Positions 1 through 10,600 of a stretch of 64,000 bases of DNA are shown here, piece after piece (positions within the stretch are counted from its first letter, which is position 1; each line of letters starts with the position of its first letter). The stretch covers positions 21,594,064 to 21,658,063 of the forward strand of contig NC_086036.1 of the NCBI RefSeq assembly GCF_036323735.1, read 5' to 3'. Position numbers and translations under genes: made by a program. A model generated the notes under the pieces. The model searched no databases. It was not told where the DNA came from and saw only the letters and a program-made list of their open reading frames with translations. Source of the stretch: Rattus norvegicus (taxonomy: Eukaryota; Chordata; Mammalia; Rodentia; Muridae).

Positions 1-371
1 CTCTTCCAGTTCTTTCTCTGATTCCTTCAACGGGGGTTCTATTCTCAGTTCAGTGATAGGCTGCTGGTTTTCGCCTCTGTATTTGCTGTATTCTGGCTGT
101 GTCTCAGGAGCGATCTACATCCGGCTCCTGTCGGTCTGCACTTCTTTGCTTCATCCATCTTGTCTAATTGGGTGGCTGTATATGTATGGGCCACATGTGG
201 GGCAGGCTCTGAATGGGTGTTCCTTCAGTCTCTGTTTTAATCTTTGTCTCTATCTTCCCTGCCAAGGGTATTCTTGTTCCCCTTTTAAAGAAGGAGTGAA
301 GCATTCACGTTTTGATCATCCGTCTTGAGTTTCATTTGTTCTAGGCATCTAGGGTAATTCAAGCATTTGGG
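1..371 (-). other. L1A 3' UTR, proximal part
   Basis: Sequence downstream of the ORF2 stop on the minus strand. Its reverse complement matches the 3' UTR of L1B (about 8506-8890) in order, including the segment around the opening of the 3' UTR and the stretch near 8820-8890. The G-rich distal 3' UTR and tail are beyond position 1. Confidence 0.85.
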
Positions 372-2395
372 CTAATAGCCACTTATCAATGAGTGCATAC
401 CATGTATGACTTTCTGTGATTGGGTTAGCTCACTCAGGATGATGTTTTCCAGTTCCAACCATTTGCCTACGAATTTCATAAAGCCGTTGTTTTTGATAGC
501 TGAGTAATATTCCATTGTGTAGATGTACCACATTTTCTGTATCCATTCCTCTGCTGAAGGGCATCTGGGTTCTTTCCAGCTTCTGGCTATTATAAATAAG
601 GCTGCAGTGAACATAGTGGAGCACGTGTCTTTTTTATATGTTGGGGCATCTTTTGGGTATATGCCCAAGAGAGGTATAGCTGGATCCTCAGGCAGTTCAA
701 GGTCCAATTTTCTGAGGATCCTCCAGACTGATTTCCAGAATGGTTGTACCAGTTTGCAACCCCACCAACAATGGAGGAGTGTTCCTCTTTCTCCGCATCC
801 TCGCCAGCATCTGCTGTCCCCTGAGTTTTTGATCTTAGCCATTCTCACTAGTGTGAGATGAAATCTCAGGGTTGTTTTGATTTGCATTTCCCTTATGAGT
901 AAAGATGTTGAACATTTCTTTAGGTGTTTCTCAGCCATTCGGCGTTCCTCAGCTGTGAATTCTTTATTTAGCTCTGAGCCCCATTTTTTAATAGGGTTAT
1001 TTGTTTCCCTGCGGTCTAACTTCTTGAGTTCTTTGTATATTTTGGATATAAGGCCTCTATCTGTTGTAGGATTGGTAAAGATCTTTTCCCAATCTGTTGG
1101 TTGCCGTTTTGTACTAACCACAGTGTCCTTTGCCTTACAGAAGCTTTGCAGTTTTATGAGATCCCATTTGTCGATTCTTGATCTTAGAGCGTAAGCCATT
1201 GGTGTTTTGTTCAGGAAATTTTTTCCAGTGCCCATGTGTTCCAGATGCTTCCCTAGTTTTTCTTCTATTAGTTTGAGTGTGTCTGGTTTGATGTGAGGTC
1301 CTTGATCCACTTGGACTTAAGCTTTGTACAGGGTGATAAGCATGGATCGATCTGCATTCTTCTACATGTTGACCTCCAGTTGAACCAGCACCATTTGCTG
1401 AAAATGCTATCTTTTTTCCATTGGATGGTTTTGGCTCCTTTGTCAAAAATCAAGTGACCATAGGTATGTGGGTTCATTTCTGGGTCTTCAATTCTATTCC
1501 ATTGGTCTATCTGTCTGTCTCTGTACCAATACCATGCAGTTTTTATCACTATTGCTCTGTAATACTGCTTGAGTTCAGGGATAGTGATTCCCCCTGAAGT
1601 CTTTTTATTGTTGAGGATAGCTTTAGCTATCCTGGGTTTTTTGTTATTCCAGATGAATTTGCAAATTGTTCTGTCTAACTCTTTGAAGAATTGGATTGGT
1701 ATTTTGATGGGGATTGCATTGAATCTGTAGATCGCTTTTGGTAAAATGGCCATTTTTACTATATTAATCCTGCCAATCCATGAGCATGGGAGATCTTTCC
1801 ATCTTCTGAGGTCTTCTTCAATTTCCTTCTTCAGTGTCTTGAAGTTCTTATTGTACAGATCTTTTACTTGCTTGGTTAAAGTCACACCGAGGTACTTTAT
1901 ATTATTTGGGTCTATTATGAAGGGTGTCATTTCCCTAATTTCTTTCTCGGCTTGTTTCTCTTTTGTATAGAGGAAGGCAACTGATTTATTTGAGTTAATT
2001 TTATACCCAGCCACTTTGCTTAAGTTGTTTATCAGCTTTAGTAGTTCTCTGGTGGAACTTTTGGGATCACTTAAATATACTATCATATCATCTGCAAATA
2101 GTGATATTTTGACTTCTTCTTTTCTGATCTGTATCCCCTTGACCTCCTTTTGTTGTCTGATTGCTCTGGCTAGAACTTCAAGAACTATATTGAATAAGTA
2201 GGGAGAGAGTGCGCAGCCTTGTCTAGTCCCTGATTTTAGTGGGATTGCTTCAAGTTTCTCTCCATTTAGTTTAATGTTAGCAACTGGTTTGCTGTATATG
2301 GCTTTTACTATGTTCAGGTATGGGCCTTGAATTCCTATTCTTTCCAGGACTTTTATCATGAAGGGGTGTTGAATTTTGTCAAATGCTTTCTCAGC

Positions 2396-2398
2396 GAC
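2396..2398 (-). other. RT motif A: catalytic Asp replaced by Val
   Basis: The minus-strand codon is GTC, giving SLVAEKAFDKIQ where L1 reverse transcriptases have SLDAEKAFDKIQ. This Asp is one of three metal-binding residues (with the two of FADD, intact at 2087-2098). The T is read directly. That the ancestor had Asp is inferred from the family. Confidence 0.85.
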
Positions 2399-3700
2399 TA
2401 ATGAAATGATCATGTGGTTTTGTTCTTTCAGTTTGTTTATATAATGGATCACGTTGATGGTTTTCCGTATATTAAACCATCCCTGCATGCCTAGCATGAA
2501 GCCTACCTGGTCATGGTGGATGATTGTTTTGATGTGCTCTTGGATTCGGTTTGCCAGAATTTTGTTGAGTATTTTTGCGTCGATATTCATAAGGGAAATT
2601 GGTCTGAAGTTTTCTTTCTTTGTTGTGTCTTTGTGTGGTTTAGGTATAAGAGTAATTGTGGCTTCGTAGAAGGTATTCGGTAGTGATCCATCTGTTTCAA
2701 TTTTGTGGAATAGTTTGGATAATATTGGTATGAGGTCTTCTGTGAAGGTTTGATAGAATTCTGCACTAAACCCGTCTGGACCTGGGCTCTTTTTGGTTGG
2801 GAGACCTTTAATGACTGCTTCTATTTCCTTAGGAGTTATGGGGTGGTTTAACTGGTTTATCTGTTCCTGATTTAACTTCGGTACCTGGTATCTGTCTAGG
2901 AAATTGTCCATTTCCTGCAGATTTTCAAGTTTTGTTGAATATAGGTTTTTATAGTAAGATCTGATGATTTTTTGAATTTCCTCTGAATCTGTTGTTATGT
3001 CTCCCTTTTCATTTCTGATTTTGTTAATTTGGACGCACTCTCTGTGTCCTCTCGTTAGTCTGGCTAAGGGTTTATCTATCTTGTTGATTTTCTCAAAGAA
3101 CCAACTTTTGGTTCTGTTGATTCTTTCTATGGTCCTTTTTGTTTCTACTTGGTTAATTTCAGCTCTGAGTTGATTATTTCCTGCCTTCTACTCCTCCTGG
3201 GTGTATTTGCTTCTTTTTGTTCTAGAGCTTTTAGGTGTGCTGTCAAGCTGCTGACATATGCTCTTTCCTGTTTCTTTCTGCAGGCACTCAGCGCTATGAG
3301 TTTTCCTCTTAGCACAGCTTTCATTGTGTCCCATAAGTTTGGGTATGTTGTACCTTCATTTTCATTAAATTCTAAAAAGTTTTTAATTTCTTTCTTTATT
3401 TCTTCCTTGACCAGGTTATCATTGAGTAGAGCATTGTTCAATTTCCAAGTATATGTGGGCATTCTTCCTTGATTGTTATTGAAGACCAGTTTTAGGCCGT
3501 GGTGGTCCGATAGCACGCATGGGATTATTTCTATCTTTCTGTACCTGTTGAAGCCCGTTTTTTGACTAATTATATGGTCAATTTTGGAGAAAGTACCATG
3601 AGGAGCTGAGAAGAAGGTATATCCTTTTGCTTTAGGATAGAATGTTCTATAAATATCCGTTAAGTCCATTTGGCTCATGACTTCTCTTAGTCTGTCTACA

Positions 3701-3716
3701 TCTCTGTTTAATTTCT
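3701..3716. repeat. Target-site duplication, left copy, of the nested L1
   Basis: The 16-bp TCTCTGTTTAATTTCT is identical to 3909-3924. It flanks the tail side of the minus-strand insertion and abuts the T-rich tract that is the complement of the element's A tail. Confidence 0.93.
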
Positions 3717-3908
3717 TTTCTTATTTTATTTTATTTTATTATTTTATTTTTTATTAATTTGAGTATTTCTTATATATATTTCAAGTGTTATTCCCTTTCC
3801 CGGTTTCCGGGCAAACATCCCCCTCCCCCCTCCCCTTCCTTATGGGTGTTCCCCTCCCAACCCTCCCCCCATTGCCGCCCTCCCCCCATAGTCTAGTTCA
3901 CTGGGGGT
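3717..3908 (-). mobile_element. 5'-truncated L1 (3' UTR only) nested in L1A ORF2
   Basis: About 190 bp of L1 3' UTR in the same orientation as the host L1. On the minus strand it opens at the distal 3' UTR (ACCCCCAGTGAACTAG), runs through the G-rich tract and the GGAAACCGGGAAAGGG block, and ends in an A-rich tail of TAAAA repeats (3721-3760 on plus). It is bounded by 16-bp perfect duplications. It splits the endonuclease between the GDFN and SDHH motifs. Removing one duplication plus the insert (208 bp) brings the two halves of ORF2 back into one frame, which fits a single later insertion. Confidence 0.93.
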
Positions 3909-3924
3909 TCTCTGTTTAATTTCT
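3909..3924. repeat. Target-site duplication, right copy, of the nested L1
   Basis: Identical 16 bp to 3701-3716. The bases just outside differ, so the duplication is exactly 16 bp. Confidence 0.93.
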
Positions 3925-4464
3925 GTTTCCATGATCTGTCCATTGATGAGAGTGGGGTGTTGAAATCTCCCACTATTATTGTGTGAGGTGCAATGTGTGT
4001 TTTGAGCTTTAGTAAGGTTTCTTTTACATATGTAGGTGCCCTTGTATTTGGGGCATAGATATTTAGGATTGAGAGTTCATCTTGGTGGATTTTTCCTTTG
4101 ATGAATATGAAGTGTTCTTCCTTATCTTTTTTGATGACTTTTAGTTGAAAATTGATTTTATTTGATATTAGAATGGCTACTCCAGCTTGCTTCTTCTGAC
4201 CATTTGCTTGGAAAATTGTTTTCCAGCCTTTCACTCTGAGGTAATGTCTGTCTTTGTCTCTGAGGTGTGTTTCCTGTAGGCAGCAGAATGCAGGGTCCTC
4301 GTTGCGTATCCAGTTTGTTAATCTATGTCTTTTTATTGGGGAGTTGAGGCCATTGATGTTGAGAGATATTAAGGAATAGTGATTATTGCTTCCCATTATA
4401 TTCATATTTGGATGTGAGGTTATGTTTGTGTGCTTTCATTCTCTTTGTTTTGTTGCCAAGACGA

Positions 4465-5559
4465 TTAGTTTCTTGCTTCTTCTAGGGTATAGCTTGCCTC
4501 CTTATGTTGGGCTTTACCATTTATTATCCTTTGTAGTGCTGGATTTGTAGAAAGATATTGTGTAAATTTGGTTTTGTCATGGAATATCTTGGTTTCTCCA
4601 TCTATGTTAATTGAGAGTTTTGCTGGATACAGTAACCTGGGCTGGCATTTGTGTTCTCTTAGGGTCTGTATGACATCAGTCCAGGATCTTCTGGCCTTCA
4701 TAGTTTCTGGCGAGAAGTCTGGTGTGATTCTGATAGGTCTGCCTTTATATGTTACTTGACCTTTTTCCCTTACTGCTTTTAATATTCTTTCTTTATTTTG
4801 TGCGTTTGGTGTTTTGACTATTATGTGACGGGAGGAGTTTCTTTTCCGGTCCAATCTATTTGGAGTTCTGTAGGCTTCTTGTATGCCTATGGGTATCTCT
4901 TTTTTTAGGTTAGGGAAGTTTTCTTCTATGATTTTGTTGAAGATATTTACTGGTCCTTTGAGCTGGGAGTCTTCACTCTCTTCTATACCTATTATCCTTA
5001 GGTTTGATCTCCTCATTGAGTCCTGGATTTCCTGTATGTTTTGGACCAGTAGCTTTTTCTGCTTTACATTATCTTTGACAGTTGAGTCAATGATTTCTAT
5101 GGAATCTTCTGCTCCTGAGATTCTCTCTTCCATCTCTTGTATTCTGTTGGTGAGGCTTGTATCTACAGCTCCTTGTCTCTTCTTTTGGTTTTCTATATCC
5201 AGGGTTGTTTCCATGTGTTCTTTCTTGATTGCTTCTATTTCCATTTTTAGTTCCTTCAACTGTTTGTGTTTTCCTGGAATTCTTTCAGGCATTTTTTGCG
5301 ATTCTTTCAGGGATTTTTGCGATTCCTCTCTGTAGGCTTCTACTTGTTTATTAATGTTTTCCTGTGTTTCCCTAAGGGAGTTCTTCATGTCTTTCTTGAA
5401 GTCCTCCAGCATCATGATCAAATATTATTTTGAAACTAGATCTTGGTTTTCTGGTGTGTTTGGACATTCCATGTTTGTTTTGATGGGAGAATTGGGCTCC
5501 GATGATGCCATGTAGTCTTGGTTTCTGTTGCTTGGGTTCCTGCGCTTGCCTCTCGCCAT
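4465..5559 (-). pseudogene. L1 ORF1 RNA-binding protein, one nonsense codon
   Basis: ORF1 makes the trimeric RNA-binding chaperone of the L1 particle. The start is the ATG at 5557-5559 (MARGKRRNPSNRNQ), and the frame runs about 364 codons to the stop at 4465. Codon 45 is TAA (5425-5427), probably from TCA. After it the frame is open to the end. Visible parts: a basic amino terminus, a long charged heptad-rich coiled coil (about codons 45-160, many E/K/Q), an RRM-like region beginning SNLRIIGIEESED, and the C-terminal domain with RHIIVKTPNAQNK and RPIRITPDFSPET. An internal ATG at codon 49 could in principle allow an N-terminally shortened product. This is inferred only. Confidence 0.93.
5425..5427 (-). 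other. Premature TAA in L1 ORF1 (codon 45)
   Basis: The in-frame stop follows DLVSK in the amino-terminal segment. The reading frame resumes unchanged to the normal C terminus, so this is a point mutation rather than an indel. Confidence 0.9.
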
Positions 5560-6290
5560 CAGATTATCTCTAGTGTTACTTTGTTCTGCTATTTCTGACA
5601 GTGGCTAGACTGTCCTATAAGCCTGTGTGTCAGGAGTGCTGTAGACCTGTTTTCCTGTTTTCTCTCAGTCAGTTATGGGGACAGAGTGTTCTGCTTTTGG
5701 GCGTGTAGTTTTCCTCTCTACAGGTCTTCAGCTGTTCCTGTGGGCCTGTGTCTTGAGTTCACCAGGCAGCTTTCTTGCAGCAGAAAGGTTGGTCTTACCT
5801 GTGGTCCCGGGGCTCAAGTTCGCTGCCCACGGGCTCTCTGTGGGGCAGCAACCAGGAATACCTGCGCCGCCCCTTCCGGGAGCTTCAGTGCACCAGGGTT
5901 CCAGATGGCCTTTGGTGTTTTCCTCTGGCGTCCGAGATGTGTATGCAGAGTGCAGTCTCTTCTGGTTTCCCAGGCGTGTCTGCCTCTCTGAGGGTTTAGC
6001 TCTCCCTCCCACGGGATTTGGGGGCAGAGAACTGTTTATCCGGTCTGTTTCCTTCAGGTTCCGGCGGTGTCTCAGGCAGGTGTCCTGCAGCTCCTGGGCC
6101 CTCCCCCACGGGAGCCCAGAGGCCTTATACAGTTTCCTCTTGGGCCAGGGATGTGGGCAGGGGTGGGCAGTGTTGGTGGTCTCTTCCGCTCTGCAGCCTT
6201 AGGAGTGCCCACCTGACCAGGCGTTGAGGTCTCTTTCCCACAGGGTCTGGGAGCAGAGAGCTGCTGCGGGCCGGGATCCGCGGGTCAACT
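5560..6290 (-). promoter_or_regulatory. L1A 5' UTR / internal promoter region
   Basis: GC-rich, CpG-containing sequence immediately upstream of ORF1, ending near 6290 where base composition changes abruptly to AT-rich. L1 transcription starts at the 5' edge of this segment in known elements. Similar blocks recur within it (around 5820-5850, 6010-6035 and 6238-6265, each with a CCCAC...GGG(T)CTGGG/GGGGCAG pattern), which suggests internal duplication. Long plus-strand reading frames here (5675-6202) are low-complexity by-products of GC richness. Confidence 0.7.
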
Positions 6291-6565
6291 TTTTGATTCT
6301 TGATCGGTTTTTTTATTATTTAATAATCACTCACATCTGATAATTTCCCACAATTCTTAATTAAATCAATTTTATTTTCCCCCAGTACTTTAAAAATATT
6401 TTTAACCAGATCTTACATTTAAAATAGCTAATAACAAGTACATCATTAACAGTATGTGTGCTGGCCCATGACAAAGGAAAGTGCATATTAGATCTGAAAG
6501 TGAAGCCTAACCCTTTGTTCTTCATCTCAAACATCCTGAAATGCCTTACTGTATTAATGTGACTC
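6291..6565. other. AT-rich spacer between L1A and L1B
   Basis: I see no coding or repeat signature. This is probably the pre-insertion flank of L1A. Confidence 0.5.
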
Positions 6566-8505
6566 TGATTATCATGTTCAAAGTCTCGAAAAGATCAGGA
6601 ATTCAAGGCCCACACCTAAACATAGTAAAAGCAATATGCAGCAAACCAGTAGCCAACATCAAACTAAAAGGAGAGAAACTTGAAGCAATCCCACTAAAAT
6701 CAGGGACTAGACAAGGCTGCCCACACTCTCCCTACTTATTCAGTATAAATCCTAGCCTGAGCAATTAGACAATGAAAGGAGGCCAAAGGGATACAAATTG
6801 AAAAGGAAGAAGTCAAAATATCACTATTAGCAGACGATATGATAGTATATTTAAGTGATTTGAAAAATTACAATGAGAACTCCTACACCTGATAAACAAC
6901 TTCAGCAAAGTGGCTGGATATAAAATTAACTCAAACAAATCACTAGCCTTTCTCTACTCAAAGGATAAACAGGCTGAGAAAGAAATTAAGGGAATGACAC
7001 CCTTCACAATAGTCATAAATAATATAAAAAAGCCTTCGTGTGACTCTAATAAAGCAAGTAAAAGATCTATGTGACAATAACTTCAAGTCTGTAAAGGAAG
7101 AAACCGAAGAAGATCTCAGAAATTGGAAAGATCCCCCATGCTCATGGATTGGCAAAATTAATATAGTAAAATTGACCATCTTGCCTAAAGTAATCTACAG
7201 ATTCAATGCAATCCTCTTAAAAATTCAACTCAATTCATCACAGAGTTAGAAAAAGCAATTTGCAAATTCCTTTGGAATAGCAAAGAACCCAGAATAGCAA
7301 AAACTATACTCAACATTAAAAGAACTTCTTGAAGAATCACCATCCTAACATCCCATTGTATTACAGAGCAATAGTGATTAAAAACTGCATGTTATTGGTA
7401 CAGAGACAGGCAGGTAGATCAATGGAATAGAATTGAAGACCCAGAAATGAACCCACACACCTATGGTTATTTGATCTTTGACAAAAGAGCTAAAACCATC
7501 CAGTGGAAAAAAGATAGCATTTTCAACAAATAGTGCTGGTTTAACTAGAAGAATGCAAATCGATCCATTCTTATCTCCTTGTACAAATCTCAAGTCCAAG
7601 TGAATCAAGAACCTACACATAAAACCAGATATACTCAAACTAATAGAAAAAAAAGAGGGGAATATTTTCTGAACAAATGATTTTAGAGCACCAATTATGA
7701 TCTAAAATCAAGAATCGACAAATGGGACCTCATAAAATTGCAAAGCTTCTGTAAGGCAAAGGACACTGTCATAAGACAAAGTGGTACCAAGCAGATTGGG
7801 AAAAGATCTTTACCAAACTGATAGAGAGCTAATATCCAATATATACACAGAACTCAGAAGTTAGACTCCAGAGAATCAAATAACCATATTAAAAAATGGG
7901 ATACAGAGCTAAACAAAGAATTCTCAGCTGAGGAGTAGTGAATGGCCAAGAAGCATCTAAAGAAATATTTACCATCCTCTGTCATCAGTGAAATGCAAAT
8001 CAAAACAATCCCTAAGATTCCACCTCATACCAGTCAGAATGACAAGGTCAAAAGCTCAGGCAGCAACAGATGCTGGCAAGGATGTGGAGAAACAGGAACA
8101 CACCACCACTGTTGGTAGGATTGCAAACTGGTACAACCACTCTGGAAATCAGTCAGGAGGTACCTCAGAAAATTAGACACAGTACTACCTAAGGACCCAG
8201 CTGTACCACTCCTGGGCATATACCCCAAAATGCTCCAACATATAACAAGGACACATGCTCCACTATGTTTATAGCAGCCTTATTTATACTAGCCAAAGCT
8301 AGAAAGAACCCAGATGTCCTTTAACCGAGGAACGGATACAGAAAATGTGGTACATTTAAACAATGGAGTACTACTCACTATTAAAAACAATGACTTCATG
8401 AAATTCATAGGCAAATGGATGGAACTAGAAAATACCGTCGTCATTGAGGTAACTCAATCACAAAAGAGTACACGTGGTATGCACTCACTAATAAGTGGAT
8501 ATTAG
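6566..8505 (+). pseudogene. L1 ORF2 C-terminal remnant (L1B)
   Basis: A decayed fragment covering RT motif B onward. Recognisable pieces: GIQGPHLNIVKAICSKPVAN, GTRQGCPHSPYLF, LADDMIVYL (about 6827; LADD instead of FADD), KINIVKLTILPKVIYRFNAI, the Cys-rich region (about 8070-8130) and the terminal HSLISGY at 8505. At least six frame changes or stops break it. The endonuclease and RT motif A are absent because of the 5' truncation. No product is expected. Confidence 0.92.
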
Positions 8506-9245
8506 TCCAAAGTTTGGAATATCCAAGATACAATTTGTAGACCACATGAAGCTCAAGAGGAAGGAAGACCAAAGTGTGGATGTGTCAGTCCTTCTTAGAA
8601 GGGGAAACAAAAGCACTCACAGGAGAAAATATGGAGACAAAGTATAGAACAAAGACTAAAGGAAAGTTCATCCAGAGACTGCCCCACATGGGTATCCATC
8701 CCATATACAGCCACGAAACCCAGACAATATCATGAATGTCAAGAAGTACATGCTGACAAGAGCCTGATTGGATAGAGCTTTCTCCAGAGATGCTCTGCCA
8801 GAGACAGACAAATAGATGGGGATGCTCACAGCCCACTGTTGACCTGAGAATGAGGTCTCCACTGAAGGAGTCAGAGAAAGGACTGAAGGAGCTAAAGTGG
8901 TTTGTAACCCCATAAGAAGAACAACAATGTCAACCAACCAGACTCCCCAGAGCTCCTAGGGACTAAACCACCATCCTAAGAGTACACAGGGATGGACATA
9001 CTGCTCCAGCTGCATATGTTGCAGAAGATTGTCTTGTCTGGTATCAATGGGAGGAGAGGCCTTGGTCCTTTCAAGGCTTGATGCCCAAGTGTAGGAGAAT
9101 GTCAGGGTGGGGAGGTAGGAGGGTGTGTAGGGGGACATCTTCATAGAAGCAGGGGGAGATAGCAGGTTTCTGAAGGGAAAACTAGGAAAGGAAATAACAT
9201 TTGAAATGTAAATAAAATATTCAATAAAAGAAAAAATATCAAAAT
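8506..9245 (+). other. L1B 3' UTR and A-rich tail
   Basis: Non-coding 3' UTR containing the TCAGTCCTTCTTAGAAGGGG segment (about 8585), also seen at 54748, and ending in overlapping AATAAA signals and an A-rich stretch. Confidence 0.85.
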
Positions 9246-10109
9246 AAGGAAGAAAAGCTGCAGGAAAGAGCCACAGCATATAGAACTAAAGGTTTTGCAT
9301 GTTTGGCCCAGGATACTATAGGGGATATTTCATACCTAGTGCATACCACAAACCATCCATCATCACAGTTATAGCATCGATAACTTAGGTGTGAACTGTG
9401 CTATATAATTCTAACCTTGTGATCAGTTTCATGTGGGCAATAGAGAATGAGTGAACTGGTGGTAGAAATACACAGCACCTAAATCTGATGAAAACATTAT
9501 TACGTTTAATTTCTCACCAGAGCAATATGAACATAATAGTCAGACTCCTCATCAGTTTTTAAGTGGTCTTATTTTTCTCTGACATCTAGAAGCTTCTTGA
9601 TTCTTTTTATCCCTTATATTGGCACTATTTGATCTAAAACCATGATCACTGAAGGGACTCATTGACTCTAAAACGCCATCAGTTTGCTGGACCTCTCCTT
9701 CCTTTCCAGCCTGCCTCTTTCTTCTCAAGGAATTTCAATTAACCAAATGTAGCTCTCCTTGATGGACTTCTGCTCTGGTTATAGATTTTATCTTAAGAAA
9801 TGTTACAGAGTTTACCAGGTAGGAGGAACATAGCAGCCAGAAGTGCCAATCCACACAGGAGTGAGTAGCACCAGAACATACAGGCAGAAGTATATAAGAC
9901 TTCTTTCTTGTTATATAAATCTCTTTAGAAGAGAGTTTACTTGTAGACTTGCATGAAAATGTCACTGATATATAATAAATAAATCAATAGCCATGGATTT
10001 GGGGTCAAACTAAATGGTGTATAGCCTCAAATAAAACACACGAACATGTACCAAATCTCATAAGGAAAGTGAATATTGGCATCTTCTTACTCTCCAGGAG
10101 TTGATGCAA
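9246..10109. other. No recognised feature
   Basis: AT-rich unique-looking sequence. Short open frames on both strands have no recognisable domain. Confidence 0.5.
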
Positions 10110-10600
10110 AAGCAGTTGAAGAGAGACTCTGATAATCTAAAATTATATGTTATATCCTTTAAGGCAACTATCAAAATAGCTGCAAAAATTATAACTAGAA
10201 GTCAGTAATGATAACAACATAAATAATAAGTTTACTTTTCAAATTAAGTCAAATATGAAGGTAAAACAAAACAGAAAACAGATAAAGCCAAGCAGTCAAA
10301 TTCAAAATTAAAGTTAAGAATCATATTACATGAAAATATAAGTGCTTCCATTGGCAATCAGAAACATAATATTGAGTTGTGAAATTTAAAAAAAACTCTA
10401 TGAGTTGAAAGAAGTTAATTTGAAATAAAACATATACAAAACTTATAAATAAAAAATAATGAGAAAAAACATACCATACCAACATTAATTAAAAGAATCT
10501 TGACAATCCTGTTACTATGCAAAAATGTTATATAATAGTAAAGAATAGAAGCACTATTATATATGAGGGCTTTAGAAATATAAGAAGATTAAGTCACTGG
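10110..10600 (+). mobile_element. Ancient L1M-like fragment (ORF2 endonuclease side)
   Basis: The A-rich sequence resembles, in order, the region just before and at the start of ORF2 in old mammalian L1s: the segment near 10140-10200 (TATGTTATATCCTTTAAGGC), then the block near 10400-10490 ending CATACCATACCAACATTAAT. Heavily decayed with no open frame. The call is by resemblance only. Confidence 0.45.

Larger units (their letters stand above)
372..4405 (-). pseudogene. L1 ORF2 (endonuclease and reverse transcriptase), disrupted
   Basis: ORF2 makes the endonuclease/reverse transcriptase used for target-primed reverse transcription. The start is the ATG at 4403-4405, 59 bp after the ORF1 stop. 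Visible parts in order: APE-type endonuclease with SLNINGLN, QETHLR, NIYAP and VGDFNTP motifs (4405-3893) and its C-terminal SDHHGLK motif (about 3510); reverse transcriptase (about 2900-1700) with FADD at 2087-2098; and a Cys-rich region (CWRGC, then HCWWGC, about 745-800), ending in HSLISGY. Apart from the nested insertion the length is about 1275 codons, normal for L1. Damage: a nested L1 at 3717-3908, an apparent lost base near 3170, another near 1295, and Val in place of the motif A catalytic Asp (codon at 2396-2398). Pieces at 3145-3678, 1268-2911 and 372-1310 remain open. Confidence 0.95.
1..6290 (-). mobile_element. LINE-1 retrotransposon L1A, near full length, rat type
   Basis: Non-LTR retrotransposon read on the minus strand: GC-rich 5' UTR (about 5560-6290), ORF1 (4465-5559), a 59-bp spacer, ORF2 (372-4405) and the start of the 3' UTR (1-371). 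The 3' end, poly(A) tail and target-site duplication lie outside the window, so the full extent cannot be fixed. The ORF1 amino terminus (MARGKRRNPSNRNQ) points to the rat L1 lineage rather than mouse. Coding sequence is well preserved but broken by one stop in ORF1, two apparent one-base deletions in ORF2 and a nested insertion, so this copy should not be autonomously mobile. It is far less decayed than the L1 copies at 6566 and 53480 and is therefore probably the youngest here. Confidence 0.95.
6566..9245 (+). mobile_element. 5'-truncated older L1 (L1B)
   Basis: Plus-strand L1 that begins inside the reverse transcriptase and runs through the ORF2 end (8505) and 3' UTR to an A-rich tail with AATAAA at 9211 and 9223. 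It carries many stops and frameshifts and is clearly more diverged than L1A. No convincing target-site duplication was found. Confidence 0.92.

Noticed and set aside
523..1194. Plus-strand frames over L1A ORF2 as genes
   Set aside because: They are antisense shadows of the ORF2 coding sequence.
5675..6202. 175-codon plus frame in the L1 5' UTR as a gene
   Set aside because: It lies antisense in the GC-rich L1 5' UTR, where few stops are expected. No domain is seen.
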